This document shows positions 8,953-17,886 of a stretch of DNA of 64,000 nt, one piece after another. Location of the stretch: assembly GCA_007280515.1 (NCBI GenBank), contig QYPL01000002.1:62001-126000 (forward strand), written 5' to 3'. The position numbers and the translations under genes were made by a program. Each line of letters begins with the position of its first letter. The stretch's first letter is position 1. Source of the stretch: Sediminibacterium sp. GTDB lineage: Bacteria; Bacteroidota; Bacteroidia; Chitinophagales; Chitinophagaceae. The notes beneath the pieces were generated by a model. It worked only from the letters and a program-made list of their open reading frames with translations, was not told the origin of the DNA and searched no databases.

Positions 8953-11028
8953 CTATTTATTAAATTTTCTGTTTATAAATTCAAAAGTAGCTTCATCTAC
9001 TTTAAGCCAACTTTTATATAATAAAAAGCCATGAATTTCATCGGGGAAAATAATTTCTTCCACATTTACTTTTTGTCTTCTTAATTGTTGAATCATATGA
9101 ATGGTTTCCGCAAAGGGAACATTTCTATCGTCATCTCCATGAATAAATAATACAGGGCTTTTCCAACCCTTGGCAGTAAACACTGGAGAGGCTTTATAAG
9201 CTACCTGTCCAGCTGCAGGAAAGCGCAGGCTATCATACCAAGGAGCGAAATTAGGCTCTTCATCGTTCCAATTATGTACCCCATGAATATCTACACCCGC
9301 CGAGAATAAATCAGATCTCTTAGATAAGCCATGCGCTGTTAAATAACCCCCATAGCTACCACCCCATAATCCAATCTTAGCCGCATCTACATCAGGTCTT
9401 GCTTTTAAATATTCACCGGCCCCAATTAAGTCGTTTACTTCTGTACCACCCGCCATACCAAAGTGGGCAGCTTCTCTAAATTGTAAGCCATATCCAATAC
9501 CAGATCTATAGTTTAAAGCCATGACTATATATCCTTGACTAGCAAAATATTGATTCACTGCATAGGCATTGGAATAATAAGAACTATAGTTGAACCCTTC
9601 TAGCATTTGTCTGCGACTTCCTCCATGAAGAAAAATCATGGCTGGATATTTTTTCTTAGCATCATAATTAGCAGGTAAGAATATTTGAGCAGGTGCACTC
9701 AACCCATCAGTAGCTTTTACTAATATTGTTTTTGGCGTTACTAAATTTGTTGGAAAATTACTAGGGAATAAATTAGCAGCTAAGGCTTGTTCCTTGCCAT
9801 TTGTCTGAAACACAGGCCAAGAAGGCATAGTAGCAGTTGCTTGTAAATACACTAAACCATTGTTTACTAATACTGGATTGTATTCAATTTTATTTCCCTT
9901 GGTTAAAATAGTAGCATTACTTATAGCAGGATCTACCGACCAAATATGTCTTCTATTACTATCGCTAATATTAGTAACATAATAAATAGTCTTGCCATCT
10001 GCACCCAAACGCATGGTTTCTACTTCTCCCATTCCCGGTGTTAAATGATTTATTTTTTTTGTATTGGGTTCAATACTATACAAGTGCATCCATCCAGTTT
10101 TTTCCCAAGGGAAAACGATATAATTATTATTAGTCCAAATTAATTGCGTGGCTACTGCAGGTAAATCTCCTACAAATAAAGAGCCCACACCTTCGTCGGC
10201 TTTAAATAATGTAGTGGCTTTATTAGTAGCTAGTTCTACTAGTCGAATCTCCCAAGGCTGAGCAGCAGCGGGTCTTGGCGTGAACCCAATTTCATATTTT
10301 ATATTCACCGTTCTTATAAAAGCAATATGGGTGCCTTCTTTATTCCATACTGGATCTGAATCATTATAAGTAGAAGCATCTATAAAGGATACTTGATTAA
10401 TTGCAAAATCGTAAACCCCAATAAATGAATGTTCTTCTCTATTAGAAACAAATAAAATTTGTTTACCGCTTGTATTAAATGCTAAACTACTTATACCTCC
10501 TCTACTAAAAAATAAAGGTTGCATACTTGCTGTCTCTTCAGTTAAGTTTATTTTCCAAGCCTTGCCTCCTTGGGTATACACTAATAATTTTCCATCGGGG
10601 CTTATTACAGGACCACTCCCCTTGGCTAATTTTTTAATATTTCCGGAAGCAATATCCAAACTATAAATATTTTGCTCAGTAGAATATTGTAATTGTGCAG
10701 GGTTGGCAGGCTCTCCTTTTGCATTGGTAGTATTGCCTCTTACAAAAAATATTTTATCATCATTGGGTGCAAATACAATGCTACCTATTTCAATGCCGTC
10801 GTCCCCTTTATAGGCTGTGACTGCTTTAAAATTATTAATAGCTGGACTTCCATAATAAATATTTCTGCTGCCTTTGTCATTAAACACCCAGGCGACTGCA
10901 TCGCCCTTATGATTCGCGACCAAGTCGGAGGGAAAAGCAGGCGCTAGATAGTCGGCTATACTTTGAGCATGCGCTATATTAGAAAAGCTTACTAGGCTTA
11001 ATAAGAAAAAGAAAAATATTTTTTTCAT
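8953..11028 (-). CDS. exported S9 family (prolyl oligopeptidase/DPP-type) peptidase
   Basis: A 691-residue secreted peptidase. After a signal peptide (cleavage near IAHAQS) there is a WD40/TolB-like beta-propeller (about 25-450) and a C-terminal alpha/beta-hydrolase domain. The catalytic triad is visible: Ser558 in GGSYGGY, Asp634 in HGDDDRNV, and His666 in DEIHGF. Enzymes of this group release dipeptides or acyl-amino acids from short peptides after the propeller admits them. It leads a minus-strand run with a beta-lactamase-fold hydrolase (16 bases downstream) and then the efflux genes. The length is normal for the family. Confidence 0.93.
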   Translation of the reverse strand: MKKIFFFFLLSLVSFSNIAHAQSIADYLAPAFPSDLVANHKGDAVAWVFNDKGSRNIYYGSPAINNFKAVTAYKGDDGIEIGSIVFAPNDDKIFFVRGNTTNAKGEPANPAQLQYSTEQNIYSLDIASGNIKKLAKGSGPVISPDGKLLVYTQGGKAWKINLTEETASMQPLFFSRGGISSLAFNTSGKQILFVSNREEHSFIGVYDFAINQVSFIDASTYNDSDPVWNKEGTHIAFIRTVNIKYEIGFTPRPAAAQPWEIRLVELATNKATTLFKADEGVGSLFVGDLPAVATQLIWTNNNYIVFPWEKTGWMHLYSIEPNTKKINHLTPGMGEVETMRLGADGKTIYYVTNISDSNRRHIWSVDPAISNATILTKGNKIEYNPVLVNNGLVYLQATATMPSWPVFQTNGKEQALAANLFPSNFPTNLVTPKTILVKATDGLSAPAQIFLPANYDAKKKYPAMIFLHGGSRRQMLEGFNYSSYYSNAYAVNQYFASQGYIVMALNYRSGIGYGLQFREAAHFGMAGGTEVNDLIGAGEYLKARPDVDAAKIGLWGGSYGGYLTAHGLSKRSDLFSAGVDIHGVHNWNDEEPNFAPWYDSLRFPAAGQVAYKASPVFTAKGWKSPVLFIHGDDDRNVPFAETIHMIQQLRRQKVNVEEIIFPDEIHGFLLYKSWLKVDEATFEFINRKFNK

Positions 11029-11154
11029 AGTAAATAATTTTAAACAATAAATGCTTTTAAGTAAATACTAATTTAACCTTATTTGGTTAAAAAAGCCTTC
11101 CTCCCTAGCCGAATTAAAACATATTTGGTAAATTACTTAGTCTAAACGAAAGCT

Positions 11155-12441
11155 ATGAGTAACTACTTCAAGTTCATAGGGTTATTGCTACCCTTTTTCA
11201 CCATGTGTACCCAGCAGGAAACCCAAAAGGTTTTGGATTTCGAACTAACTAAGGCACCCACTATTTATTTCAAGTCCTTTGTGGATTGTAATATGGCTGA
11301 AGTATGGGTGGGCGATACCTTTCGCATCTTTCCTGGCAAATATGGAGAAGACCCTTTATGGGGTTATTCCAATGAATTAAAATACGCCTCTGGTAAAAAT
11401 GCGGAAGAAGTATTTAATAAAAAATATGAACAGTTTAAGGAGCCCGTTATGCCCTTGAATGTAAAACCGAATGCAGAAGGTTTACATGGAGCCGTTTGGT
11501 TTGAAACAGTGTATCAAGATAAAAAAGATAGCAGCGGAAAAACTTTATATGCACTATATCATAATGAAAATTATCCCAATACTTTCCCTTTCAATAATAA
11601 AACAGGCAAGGGTTATATTGATGCTAATTGGCCACAGGGATTAACCGGTGCTAAAACACCTGCAGCTGTTTGTAGAATTGGTATTATGAAATCAACCAAT
11701 GGTGGTTATAGTTGGGAAAATAAAGGCATTGTTTTAGAAGACAATCAAGAAAGAATGATTTTAAAACCGCATAATAATTCAGTGACTTTTGCAGGCGGTG
11801 TAGGCGACCCTTCTGCTATAGCGAGTGGCGATTATTTATATATATTTTATGGAGAGTATGGCTACCCTGGTGCTTATGTACGTAAAGCATACAGTGGCCA
11901 AAAAGAACAAGCAGGCCAGTGTATTAGTATGGCTAGAATTAAATTAAGCGATTTAGATAATCCTACGGGCAAGGCTAAAAGATATGATGGCAGTGACTTT
12001 CAAGCAAACTATGATGGAATAGGTAGCCCCATTAAAAATATACAAATTTCCAAAGAGAATGGAGGTGGCCCTAGTTCAGATAGTAGTAGTAAATATTATT
12101 GGGGGCCTTCGGTAAGTTGGAATTATCATTTAGAAGCATGGGTAATGCTCATGGCCAAATCGGAGGGGCCTTCTTGGAAAGGAACCAGTATTTATATTTC
12201 ATTTAATAAAAATAAAGTTTTAGACGAGTCCAATTCTCAAAATTGGTCCAGTCCTAAATTAATAGTAAATAAACCTGGTCATGTCATTTGGTATCCATCT
12301 TTACAACCCATTGGCGATACCAATGCTATAAAATTAAAATATACTTCACTACAATTAGGTGAGCAGGCAAGACTTTTTTATAAAGACCAAACCGATACCG
12401 CTGTTTATATTTCAGAATATGCGATTCGGTTTAAGAAATAA
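11155..12441 (+). CDS. putative exported five-bladed propeller protein, glycosidase-like, function unknown
   Basis: The 428-residue product has a hydrophobic N-terminus ending in FFTMCTQQE; the cysteine suggests a lipoprotein, although the lipobox is imperfect. The body contains features of the GH43/GH32/sialidase-like propellers: a BNR-like STNGGYSWENKG, the GGVGDPSAI segment followed by DYLYIFYGEYG, and WGPSVSWNYHLEAWVML. Many five-bladed glycosidases have an early Asp and central Glu, but I cannot place the catalytic residues here. DUF4185-like proteins are an alternative family. It is divergently transcribed from the S9 peptidase gene and is likely a single-gene unit. The fold guess is moderate and the enzymatic activity is inference. 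Confidence 0.6.
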   Translation: MSNYFKFIGLLLPFFTMCTQQETQKVLDFELTKAPTIYFKSFVDCNMAEVWVGDTFRIFPGKYGEDPLWGYSNELKYASGKNAEEVFNKKYEQFKEPVMPLNVKPNAEGLHGAVWFETVYQDKKDSSGKTLYALYHNENYPNTFPFNNKTGKGYIDANWPQGLTGAKTPAAVCRIGIMKSTNGGYSWENKGIVLEDNQERMILKPHNNSVTFAGGVGDPSAIASGDYLYIFYGEYGYPGAYVRKAYSGQKEQAGQCISMARIKLSDLDNPTGKAKRYDGSDFQANYDGIGSPIKNIQISKENGGGPSSDSSSKYYWGPSVSWNYHLEAWVMLMAKSEGPSWKGTSIYISFNKNKVLDESNSQNWSSPKLIVNKPGHVIWYPSLQPIGDTNAIKLKYTSLQLGEQARLFYKDQTDTAVYISEYAIRFKK

Positions 12442-12462
12442 AAATAGCGTTAGTATACATCA

Positions 12463-13122
12463 TTATTGCACTTTATTATAAGCTTGTATAAGTTGAATAA
12501 TATCTGATTCTTTTTTAAGATTTAGTCTTTTTGCTTCTATCGCCGAATTCAGTTCTGCTTCTTTGTCCATTAAAAAAGGCATGATTTCTTCTTTATTTAA
12601 TTTTACAAATTTAAGCTCATTCCCCTTTTTAATATAGTATCTGCTTGTATTGGCAAAGGTTTTAATCATACCTGCATTAATTTCGCTCATCTCAGTTACT
12701 TGCTTAATGTCAGAACGGTACAATTGAATAGCCCCTGAGCCCACAAGCGCTTGTACATATTGCTCAGGTCTAAGACCCATTTGATTCATCCCCTTTACAA
12801 AAATTAATTGTTGTAAAGTATCGGGCCATTTTGGGAAAAGCTTTATTGAAAAAATTTGATCTAATAATTCAAAGGAGGCGTCCTCTTTATTAAAAAATAA
12901 GATATTGTCATAGAGGTCTATTTTTAATTCTAAATCGGGATAAATGCCTTTTGAAGTATTAACGGAGCCATGTATCCATTTGTCTTGAAATAGAGGCGTA
13001 CCTCGAATGCCCGCATATTTATCAAGATTAAAATTTTTACTAGAAACAGGGTCTTGTAATAATTGCGCCTGACTAGATTGCAAGACCAGGGTTAAAATAA
13101 AAGCAACAAATATTTTTTTCAT
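12463..13122 (-). CDS. secreted protein of unknown function
   Basis: I do not recognise this 219-residue protein. It begins with a clear Sec signal peptide (KKIFVAFILTLVLQSSQAQ), followed by a mixed alpha/beta soluble region rich in Lys, Asp and Glu without cysteines. There is a segment IRGTPLFQDKWIHGSVNT near residues 39-56 and a helical, charged C-terminus. No catalytic motif is visible. It is separated from the SusC/SusD operon upstream on the same strand by a strong hairpin terminator (13191-13216), so it probably has its own promoter. It is convergent with the propeller-like gene, 21 bases from its end. Confidence 0.7.
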   Translation of the reverse strand: MKKIFVAFILTLVLQSSQAQLLQDPVSSKNFNLDKYAGIRGTPLFQDKWIHGSVNTSKGIYPDLELKIDLYDNILFFNKEDASFELLDQIFSIKLFPKWPDTLQQLIFVKGMNQMGLRPEQYVQALVGSGAIQLYRSDIKQVTEMSEINAGMIKTFANTSRYYIKKGNELKFVKLNKEEIMPFLMDKEAELNSAIEAKRLNLKKESDIIQLIQAYNKVQ

Positions 13123-13190
13123 ACTTCAATATTGTCTGTTAAAACTAAAGGCTTTGCTTGATTTTTTAAAATAAAACTTGTTAAAAATAA

Positions 13191-13216
13191 GAAAGGCAGC
13201 CAATTGGCTGCCTTTC
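13191..13216 (-). terminator. terminator of the first SusC/SusD operon
   Basis: A perfect inverted repeat with an 11-bp stem (GAAAGGCAGCC / GGCTGCCTTTC) and an AATT loop lies 24 bases past the susD-like stop. On the minus strand the stem is followed by a T-rich tract, as expected for an intrinsic terminator. Confidence 0.8.
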
Positions 13217-13239
13217 TTTATAAAATAATCTAAGTTGAT

Positions 13240-14640
13240 TTAGAACCAACCTGGATTTTGTTGAGATTTAATATTCGGATTCGCATCTAATTCACCTTGT
13301 GGAATTGGCATGATTCTTCTAAAATTAGTAAAATCAACAGACAATGCAGCAGATGGATAGTTTTTACTACGTACTATGTTTCTTTGTAATCTTTGCATGT
13401 CAAGATATCTTTCACCTTCAAAAGCTAATTCCTTTCTTCTTTCAGTGATGATGTCTTCCAATAAAGCTTGGCCATCAGAAGCTATTGCTGTTGCACCTCT
13501 TCTGCTAGTGACTTCATTTACATATTTAAGTGCGTCTACTGTATTAGAAGGATAAGAAGCTTCTGCAGCAATTAAATACATTTCAGACATTCTAATCACT
13601 TTCGTATCAGAATGGTCTCCTGTAAAAGAACTGTATTTATTTACAAATACAGAGGCTAGTCCACCTCTTGTACCTGAAGCGTATAGTGATTTTCTGATAT
13701 CAGCTGTTTCAAATAAGTTATATAAATCTGTAGAACACAACATATCTCCATAGTTACCAGATTGTAAATAGATATAAGATAAAGCATCAAATGCGTTATT
13801 CGCTACTGCATCAAATGATATCTCAAGTAATGTTTCAACTTTATCTGTTCTTGGAGCAACACCCGCCCAATAGCCAGTATGTGCTGCAGCACTAATGGCA
13901 GTAAAGCCGCTATTGGTAATGACATCAAGTGCTGCCGCTTTTGCATTTGTCTTATCACCCATTGTAAGATAAACCTTGGCTTGTAATGCTTTTGCAGCGT
14001 ACTTACTGAACTGAGAAGAGTTCGTGAACACAGTCATTAAAGAATAAGCTTGGTTTAAATCCTTATTGATTAAACTATATACATCAGCAATTTTTGCTCT
14101 TTCAGGCTTTAAATCGGCTTGATAAGTAGTCACAATAGGAACCCCTAATTTAGAAGGATCTACTGTATAAGGAGATGCAAAATAACGAACAAGGTTATAA
14201 TAAGCTAAGGCTCTAATAGCGTAGGCTTCTCCTTTAATTTGTTTAATATTTGCATTGTCTGCAATTGGTGAGTTAATAATATTATTAGCACGTAATATTA
14301 CTGTATAGCTTGCAGTCCATAAACCGGATACATCACCATCTGTTACTGTATAATTGTAAAGATTGAAAGCAGTATAACGATTCGTGTTTAATACAGACTG
14401 GTAAGTATTGTCGGCCATGATATCACCAAGGACCATTAATGACCTACCATACAATGCAGTAGATTTTAAACCAGCATAAGCTCCTCGCAAGGCCACTTGT
14501 AAATCGGCTTCAGTAGCTAAGGCAAACTCAGGTGTTAAAGAGGTGGGAGGTTTTAATTCTAAAAAACTCTTTTCACAAGATGCTAATGATAAAAACAACA
14601 CTGTTGTTACTATCATATTTTTTATTGTAATTCGTTTCAT
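13240..14640 (-). CDS. SusD/RagB family nutrient-binding outer-membrane lipoprotein
   Basis: A 466-residue surface lipoprotein with lipobox LASC (Cys22) after a short hydrophobic segment. The body is the tetratricopeptide-like SusD fold; typical segments are YAIRALAYYNLVRYFA, the VIRMSEMYLIAAEASYP helix and the C-terminal ITERRKELAFEGERYLDMQR followed by RIMPIPQGELDANPNI. It caps the SusC-like channel encoded 28 bases upstream and delivers substrate to it. There is no glycoside hydrolase beside the pair, so the ligand need not be a glycan; peptides are equally possible. It is the last gene before a strong terminator. Confidence 0.95.
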   Translation of the reverse strand: MKRITIKNMIVTTVLFLSLASCEKSFLELKPPTSLTPEFALATEADLQVALRGAYAGLKSTALYGRSLMVLGDIMADNTYQSVLNTNRYTAFNLYNYTVTDGDVSGLWTASYTVILRANNIINSPIADNANIKQIKGEAYAIRALAYYNLVRYFASPYTVDPSKLGVPIVTTYQADLKPERAKIADVYSLINKDLNQAYSLMTVFTNSSQFSKYAAKALQAKVYLTMGDKTNAKAAALDVITNSGFTAISAAAHTGYWAGVAPRTDKVETLLEISFDAVANNAFDALSYIYLQSGNYGDMLCSTDLYNLFETADIRKSLYASGTRGGLASVFVNKYSSFTGDHSDTKVIRMSEMYLIAAEASYPSNTVDALKYVNEVTSRRGATAIASDGQALLEDIITERRKELAFEGERYLDMQRLQRNIVRSKNYPSAALSVDFTNFRRIMPIPQGELDANPNIKSQQNPGWF

Positions 14641-14668
14641 ATTCTTTTCTATTTGAAATTAACTTTTA

Positions 14669-17662
14669 TTAGAAAGCTAGGCTAAGCCCAACAGTAATTG
14701 TTTTAGGAATAAATACGTTCAAGTTGGATGCACTTGCAGTACCTTGTTCAGGATCAAATGGTAAATTCTCATCTTTAACCCATGTGAACAAATTTGTACC
14801 TCGAACATAAATATTAGCACTTCCTATCTTAAGCTTTTCAGCATATGCTTTTGGAAGCGTATAGCCTAATTGTATGTCTCTTACACGAACAAAACTTCCG
14901 TCATTCAAGTTATAGGTTGAAGCACCACTAAAGTTCTTATTACCGTTGTATACGTATCTAGGTACGTTTGTAATATCGCCTGGTTTTCTCCAAGCGTCTA
15001 ATTGACGTTTTACTTTATTGAATGTTGCACCGAATCCAGAACCTAAATAGTAACCTCTCCAAGTATCATACACTTGATTTCCAAAGTTATAATACAACTG
15101 AGCACTTAAGTTAAAACCTTTATAGCTAAGCGCGTTAGTCAAAGATCCAAAAAACTTTGGCAAGGCTTGTCCCGCTAAAATACGGGCATTGGCACCTGGA
15201 TAAATATTAGAGGAAGCCTGATGTTGATCGGTAACGTACCATTGTGGATCTCCTGTTGATCTATCAACGCCAGCCCACTCACGTAAGAAAAAAGTATTTA
15301 AACTTTGGCCTTCGCGAATAATAAAGTTGCCACTAAGAATATCTGCTTGATTAGGTAAGCTTGTAATTTTGTTTTTGTTATTAGAAAAATTGAAATCTAG
15401 ATCCCAACGAAGGTCCTTGGTTTGAATAGGAACAAGGTTTATAGAAAGTTCAATTCCTTTATTCTCCATTGACCCAATATTTCTTGTTGCAGCACCAAAA
15501 CCAGAGGTATTTGATAATGGCACACTCAATAATAAATTTTCAGATTTTCTTATATAAGCATCTACAGTCACATTGACTCTATTTTTTAATATACTAAAAT
15601 CAAGTCCAATATTAAAGGGTTTATTCAATTCCCATGTTAGGTTCTCATCACCCACATTCGTTGGTCCAGAACCAGGTAATTGGTTATAGTTAAAACCAAA
15701 ACCATACAATGCAGGAGCGTCATAGTTTCCAATACCAGCGTTACCATTTACTCCATAAGAACCGCGGAGTTTTAATTGATCAAATAGTGTATTGTTAGTC
15801 ATGAATTCCTCTCTGTCGATATTCCATGTTGCACCCAAGGCCCAGAAATTACCGTATCTATTTTTTGCACTAAAACGAGAAGATCCATCACGACGGAAGC
15901 TTCCAGATAATACAAATCTGTTTTTATAATTCAAATTTGTAGAGGCGAATTGTGATTCAAAGGTATATTCAGAAATAGTAGCACTTGATGTTGTCGGACT
16001 CGCTCCAGAAGCTGGCCAAGTCAATGACAAAGAAGGAGGGAATTGTTGAGCTTGTAAAGAAGAAAAATAACCTGAAGACTTTTGTGCTTCATAACCAATT
16101 TGGGTAGAAGTAGAAAGGTCTCCGTTACTTGTGATATTTTGTTGAAGATCTAAAGTGTTTGTCCATACATAGTTAAAATAACGTGTGTAGTAGGCAAATG
16201 CACGACCGTTAGAGGCCCTTCCGTCTCCATGAATGGGGTTATTGTATTGGTCTTCTTCTAATCCATTATAGTCTATACCGTAAACAGATTTAAATTTAAG
16301 ATTGTCTAAAATTTTATATTCTCCGTTGACACTACCTCTGGCACTTGTTTGACGTAAAAAGCGTTTATCTAACTCTGCTAGTGCAATGGTGTTATGTAAG
16401 CCGCCGTTTAATACATAGTTATAAGTACCATCTGGATTATAGGCTGAATAAGTGGGCAATAAGAAATAAGTACTTAATAAAGGGTTACCAAATGCGCCAC
16501 CCGCTAAAGGTGCACGTTGATTCACGTTACCCGCATTTAAATTAAAACCAACCGTTAATTTATCAGTAGCCTTATTGGTAATTCTCACATTCACGTTTGT
16601 TCTCTTTAATTGAGAATTAATAGAAGTACCCTCTTGTGCAAAATGTCCACCAGATAAGAAGAAAGTAGTTTTATCATTACCACCTTCTGCACTTAAGTTG
16701 TATTGTTTTTGTTGACCAACACGCATGATATTATCAAACCAATTAAAATTAGTTCCGTTACCTTCTCCTAAAGAACTTACAGTACTATTAATCTGTGCAG
16801 TTGAATAACCAGCATTTACCAAACCTTCACGCGTAATATTAATATATTCATTAGCATCTAATGGCTTATACTTTTGATTTACATAAGCAACATCTGAATT
16901 TCCTAGTTCTGTATCAAATCTGAATTTAGTTTTACCGCTTTTACCTTTTTTAGTAGTAACCACAATAACCCCATTCGCAGCACGAGAACCATAAATAGAC
17001 TGAGACGCCGCATCTTTTAGAACAGAAATGCTTTCAATATCATTTGGATTCAAAGTACTTAATAAGTTTCCTGTAGTTTGCAAACGAGATGCATCACCTG
17101 CATTAATTGGCACACCATCTACTACCCATAAAGGTGCGTTACTTGCAGTAATTGAACTTGCACCACGAATTAAAATAGCTTGGCTAGCACCTGGTTGTCC
17201 AGAGGAAGCAACAGATTGTAAACCTGCCACTTTACCTTGAAGGGCTTTATCAACAGAACTAAAAGGTAAGTTTTCAATGTCTGCAGCTTTCACTGTAGCA
17301 ATTGAACCGGTATTAGTGGCCTTTTTAGTGGTACCATAACCAGTAACAATAACTTGTTGTAATTCAGAAACTGTATTGGCTAAGATTACATTAATCTCAG
17401 ATTTTGAACCAATATTAACTTCTTGATCTTCAAAATTTAAGGAACTAAATTTTAAAACTTTTCCATTTGCTGGAATGGTTATTGAATAATAACCTTCTTC
17501 ATTCGTTTTAGACGCGACATTCGTGCCTTTAACGATGATAGAAGCATTTGAAAGTGGCTTTTTGCCATCTTCAGTAACTCTACCTCTTATGGTTTTATTT
17601 TGAGCAGCAACTTGAGTTACCACTAAAATTGCGCATAAAAGGGTTGCGACAAATTTTCTCAT
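14669..17662 (-). CDS. SusC/RagA family TonB-linked outer-membrane importer
   Basis: A 997-residue outer-membrane protein. After a signal peptide (to about VAAQ) there is a carboxypeptidase-D-regulatory-like domain (residues 23-105, IRGRVTEDGKKPLSNASI), the TonB-interacting segment QQVIVTGYGTTKK, the plug (about 110-240, with IRGASSITASNAPLWVVDG) and a long beta-barrel ending in the aromatic VGLSLAF. It imports oligomers bound by its SusD partner, using TonB energy. It starts the first SusC/SusD operon; 224 bases separate it from the terminated second pair upstream. No ECF sigma or anti-sigma gene is next to it, and there is no N-terminal STN domain for transcriptional signalling. Confidence 0.96.
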   Translation of the reverse strand: MRKFVATLLCAILVVTQVAAQNKTIRGRVTEDGKKPLSNASIIVKGTNVASKTNEEGYYSITIPANGKVLKFSSLNFEDQEVNIGSKSEINVILANTVSELQQVIVTGYGTTKKATNTGSIATVKAADIENLPFSSVDKALQGKVAGLQSVASSGQPGASQAILIRGASSITASNAPLWVVDGVPINAGDASRLQTTGNLLSTLNPNDIESISVLKDAASQSIYGSRAANGVIVVTTKKGKSGKTKFRFDTELGNSDVAYVNQKYKPLDANEYINITREGLVNAGYSTAQINSTVSSLGEGNGTNFNWFDNIMRVGQQKQYNLSAEGGNDKTTFFLSGGHFAQEGTSINSQLKRTNVNVRITNKATDKLTVGFNLNAGNVNQRAPLAGGAFGNPLLSTYFLLPTYSAYNPDGTYNYVLNGGLHNTIALAELDKRFLRQTSARGSVNGEYKILDNLKFKSVYGIDYNGLEEDQYNNPIHGDGRASNGRAFAYYTRYFNYVWTNTLDLQQNITSNGDLSTSTQIGYEAQKSSGYFSSLQAQQFPPSLSLTWPASGASPTTSSATISEYTFESQFASTNLNYKNRFVLSGSFRRDGSSRFSAKNRYGNFWALGATWNIDREEFMTNNTLFDQLKLRGSYGVNGNAGIGNYDAPALYGFGFNYNQLPGSGPTNVGDENLTWELNKPFNIGLDFSILKNRVNVTVDAYIRKSENLLLSVPLSNTSGFGAATRNIGSMENKGIELSINLVPIQTKDLRWDLDFNFSNNKNKITSLPNQADILSGNFIIREGQSLNTFFLREWAGVDRSTGDPQWYVTDQHQASSNIYPGANARILAGQALPKFFGSLTNALSYKGFNLSAQLYYNFGNQVYDTWRGYYLGSGFGATFNKVKRQLDAWRKPGDITNVPRYVYNGNKNFSGASTYNLNDGSFVRVRDIQLGYTLPKAYAEKLKIGSANIYVRGTNLFTWVKDENLPFDPEQGTASASNLNVFIPKTITVGLSLAF

Positions 17663-17827
17663 ATTATTAGATTTTTTTCGGAAGGTGAAGTTAGGGTTAA
17701 ATTATTATTATTTAACATTTTATACTGATAAAATGGATTGATTTTTTGTTTAATTTTTACAAAAATTTAATAGACCATTTTTTAATAAAGTATTCTAAAT
17801 CAATACTTTACGAAAAAGTATACTAAT

Positions 17828-17864
17828 AAAAAAACCCCACCGAATAATCGATGGAGGTTTTTTT
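17828..17864 (-). terminator. terminator of the second SusC/SusD operon
   Basis: An imperfect hairpin with A6CC / GGT6 arms, a short G/C core (CCACCG against CGATGG, one bulge and one mismatch) and a U-run on either strand lies just downstream of the 17887 stop. It separates the two SusC/SusD pairs transcriptionally. Confidence 0.7.
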
Positions 17865-17886
17865 AAATATGGTCTACTAGGAAATA

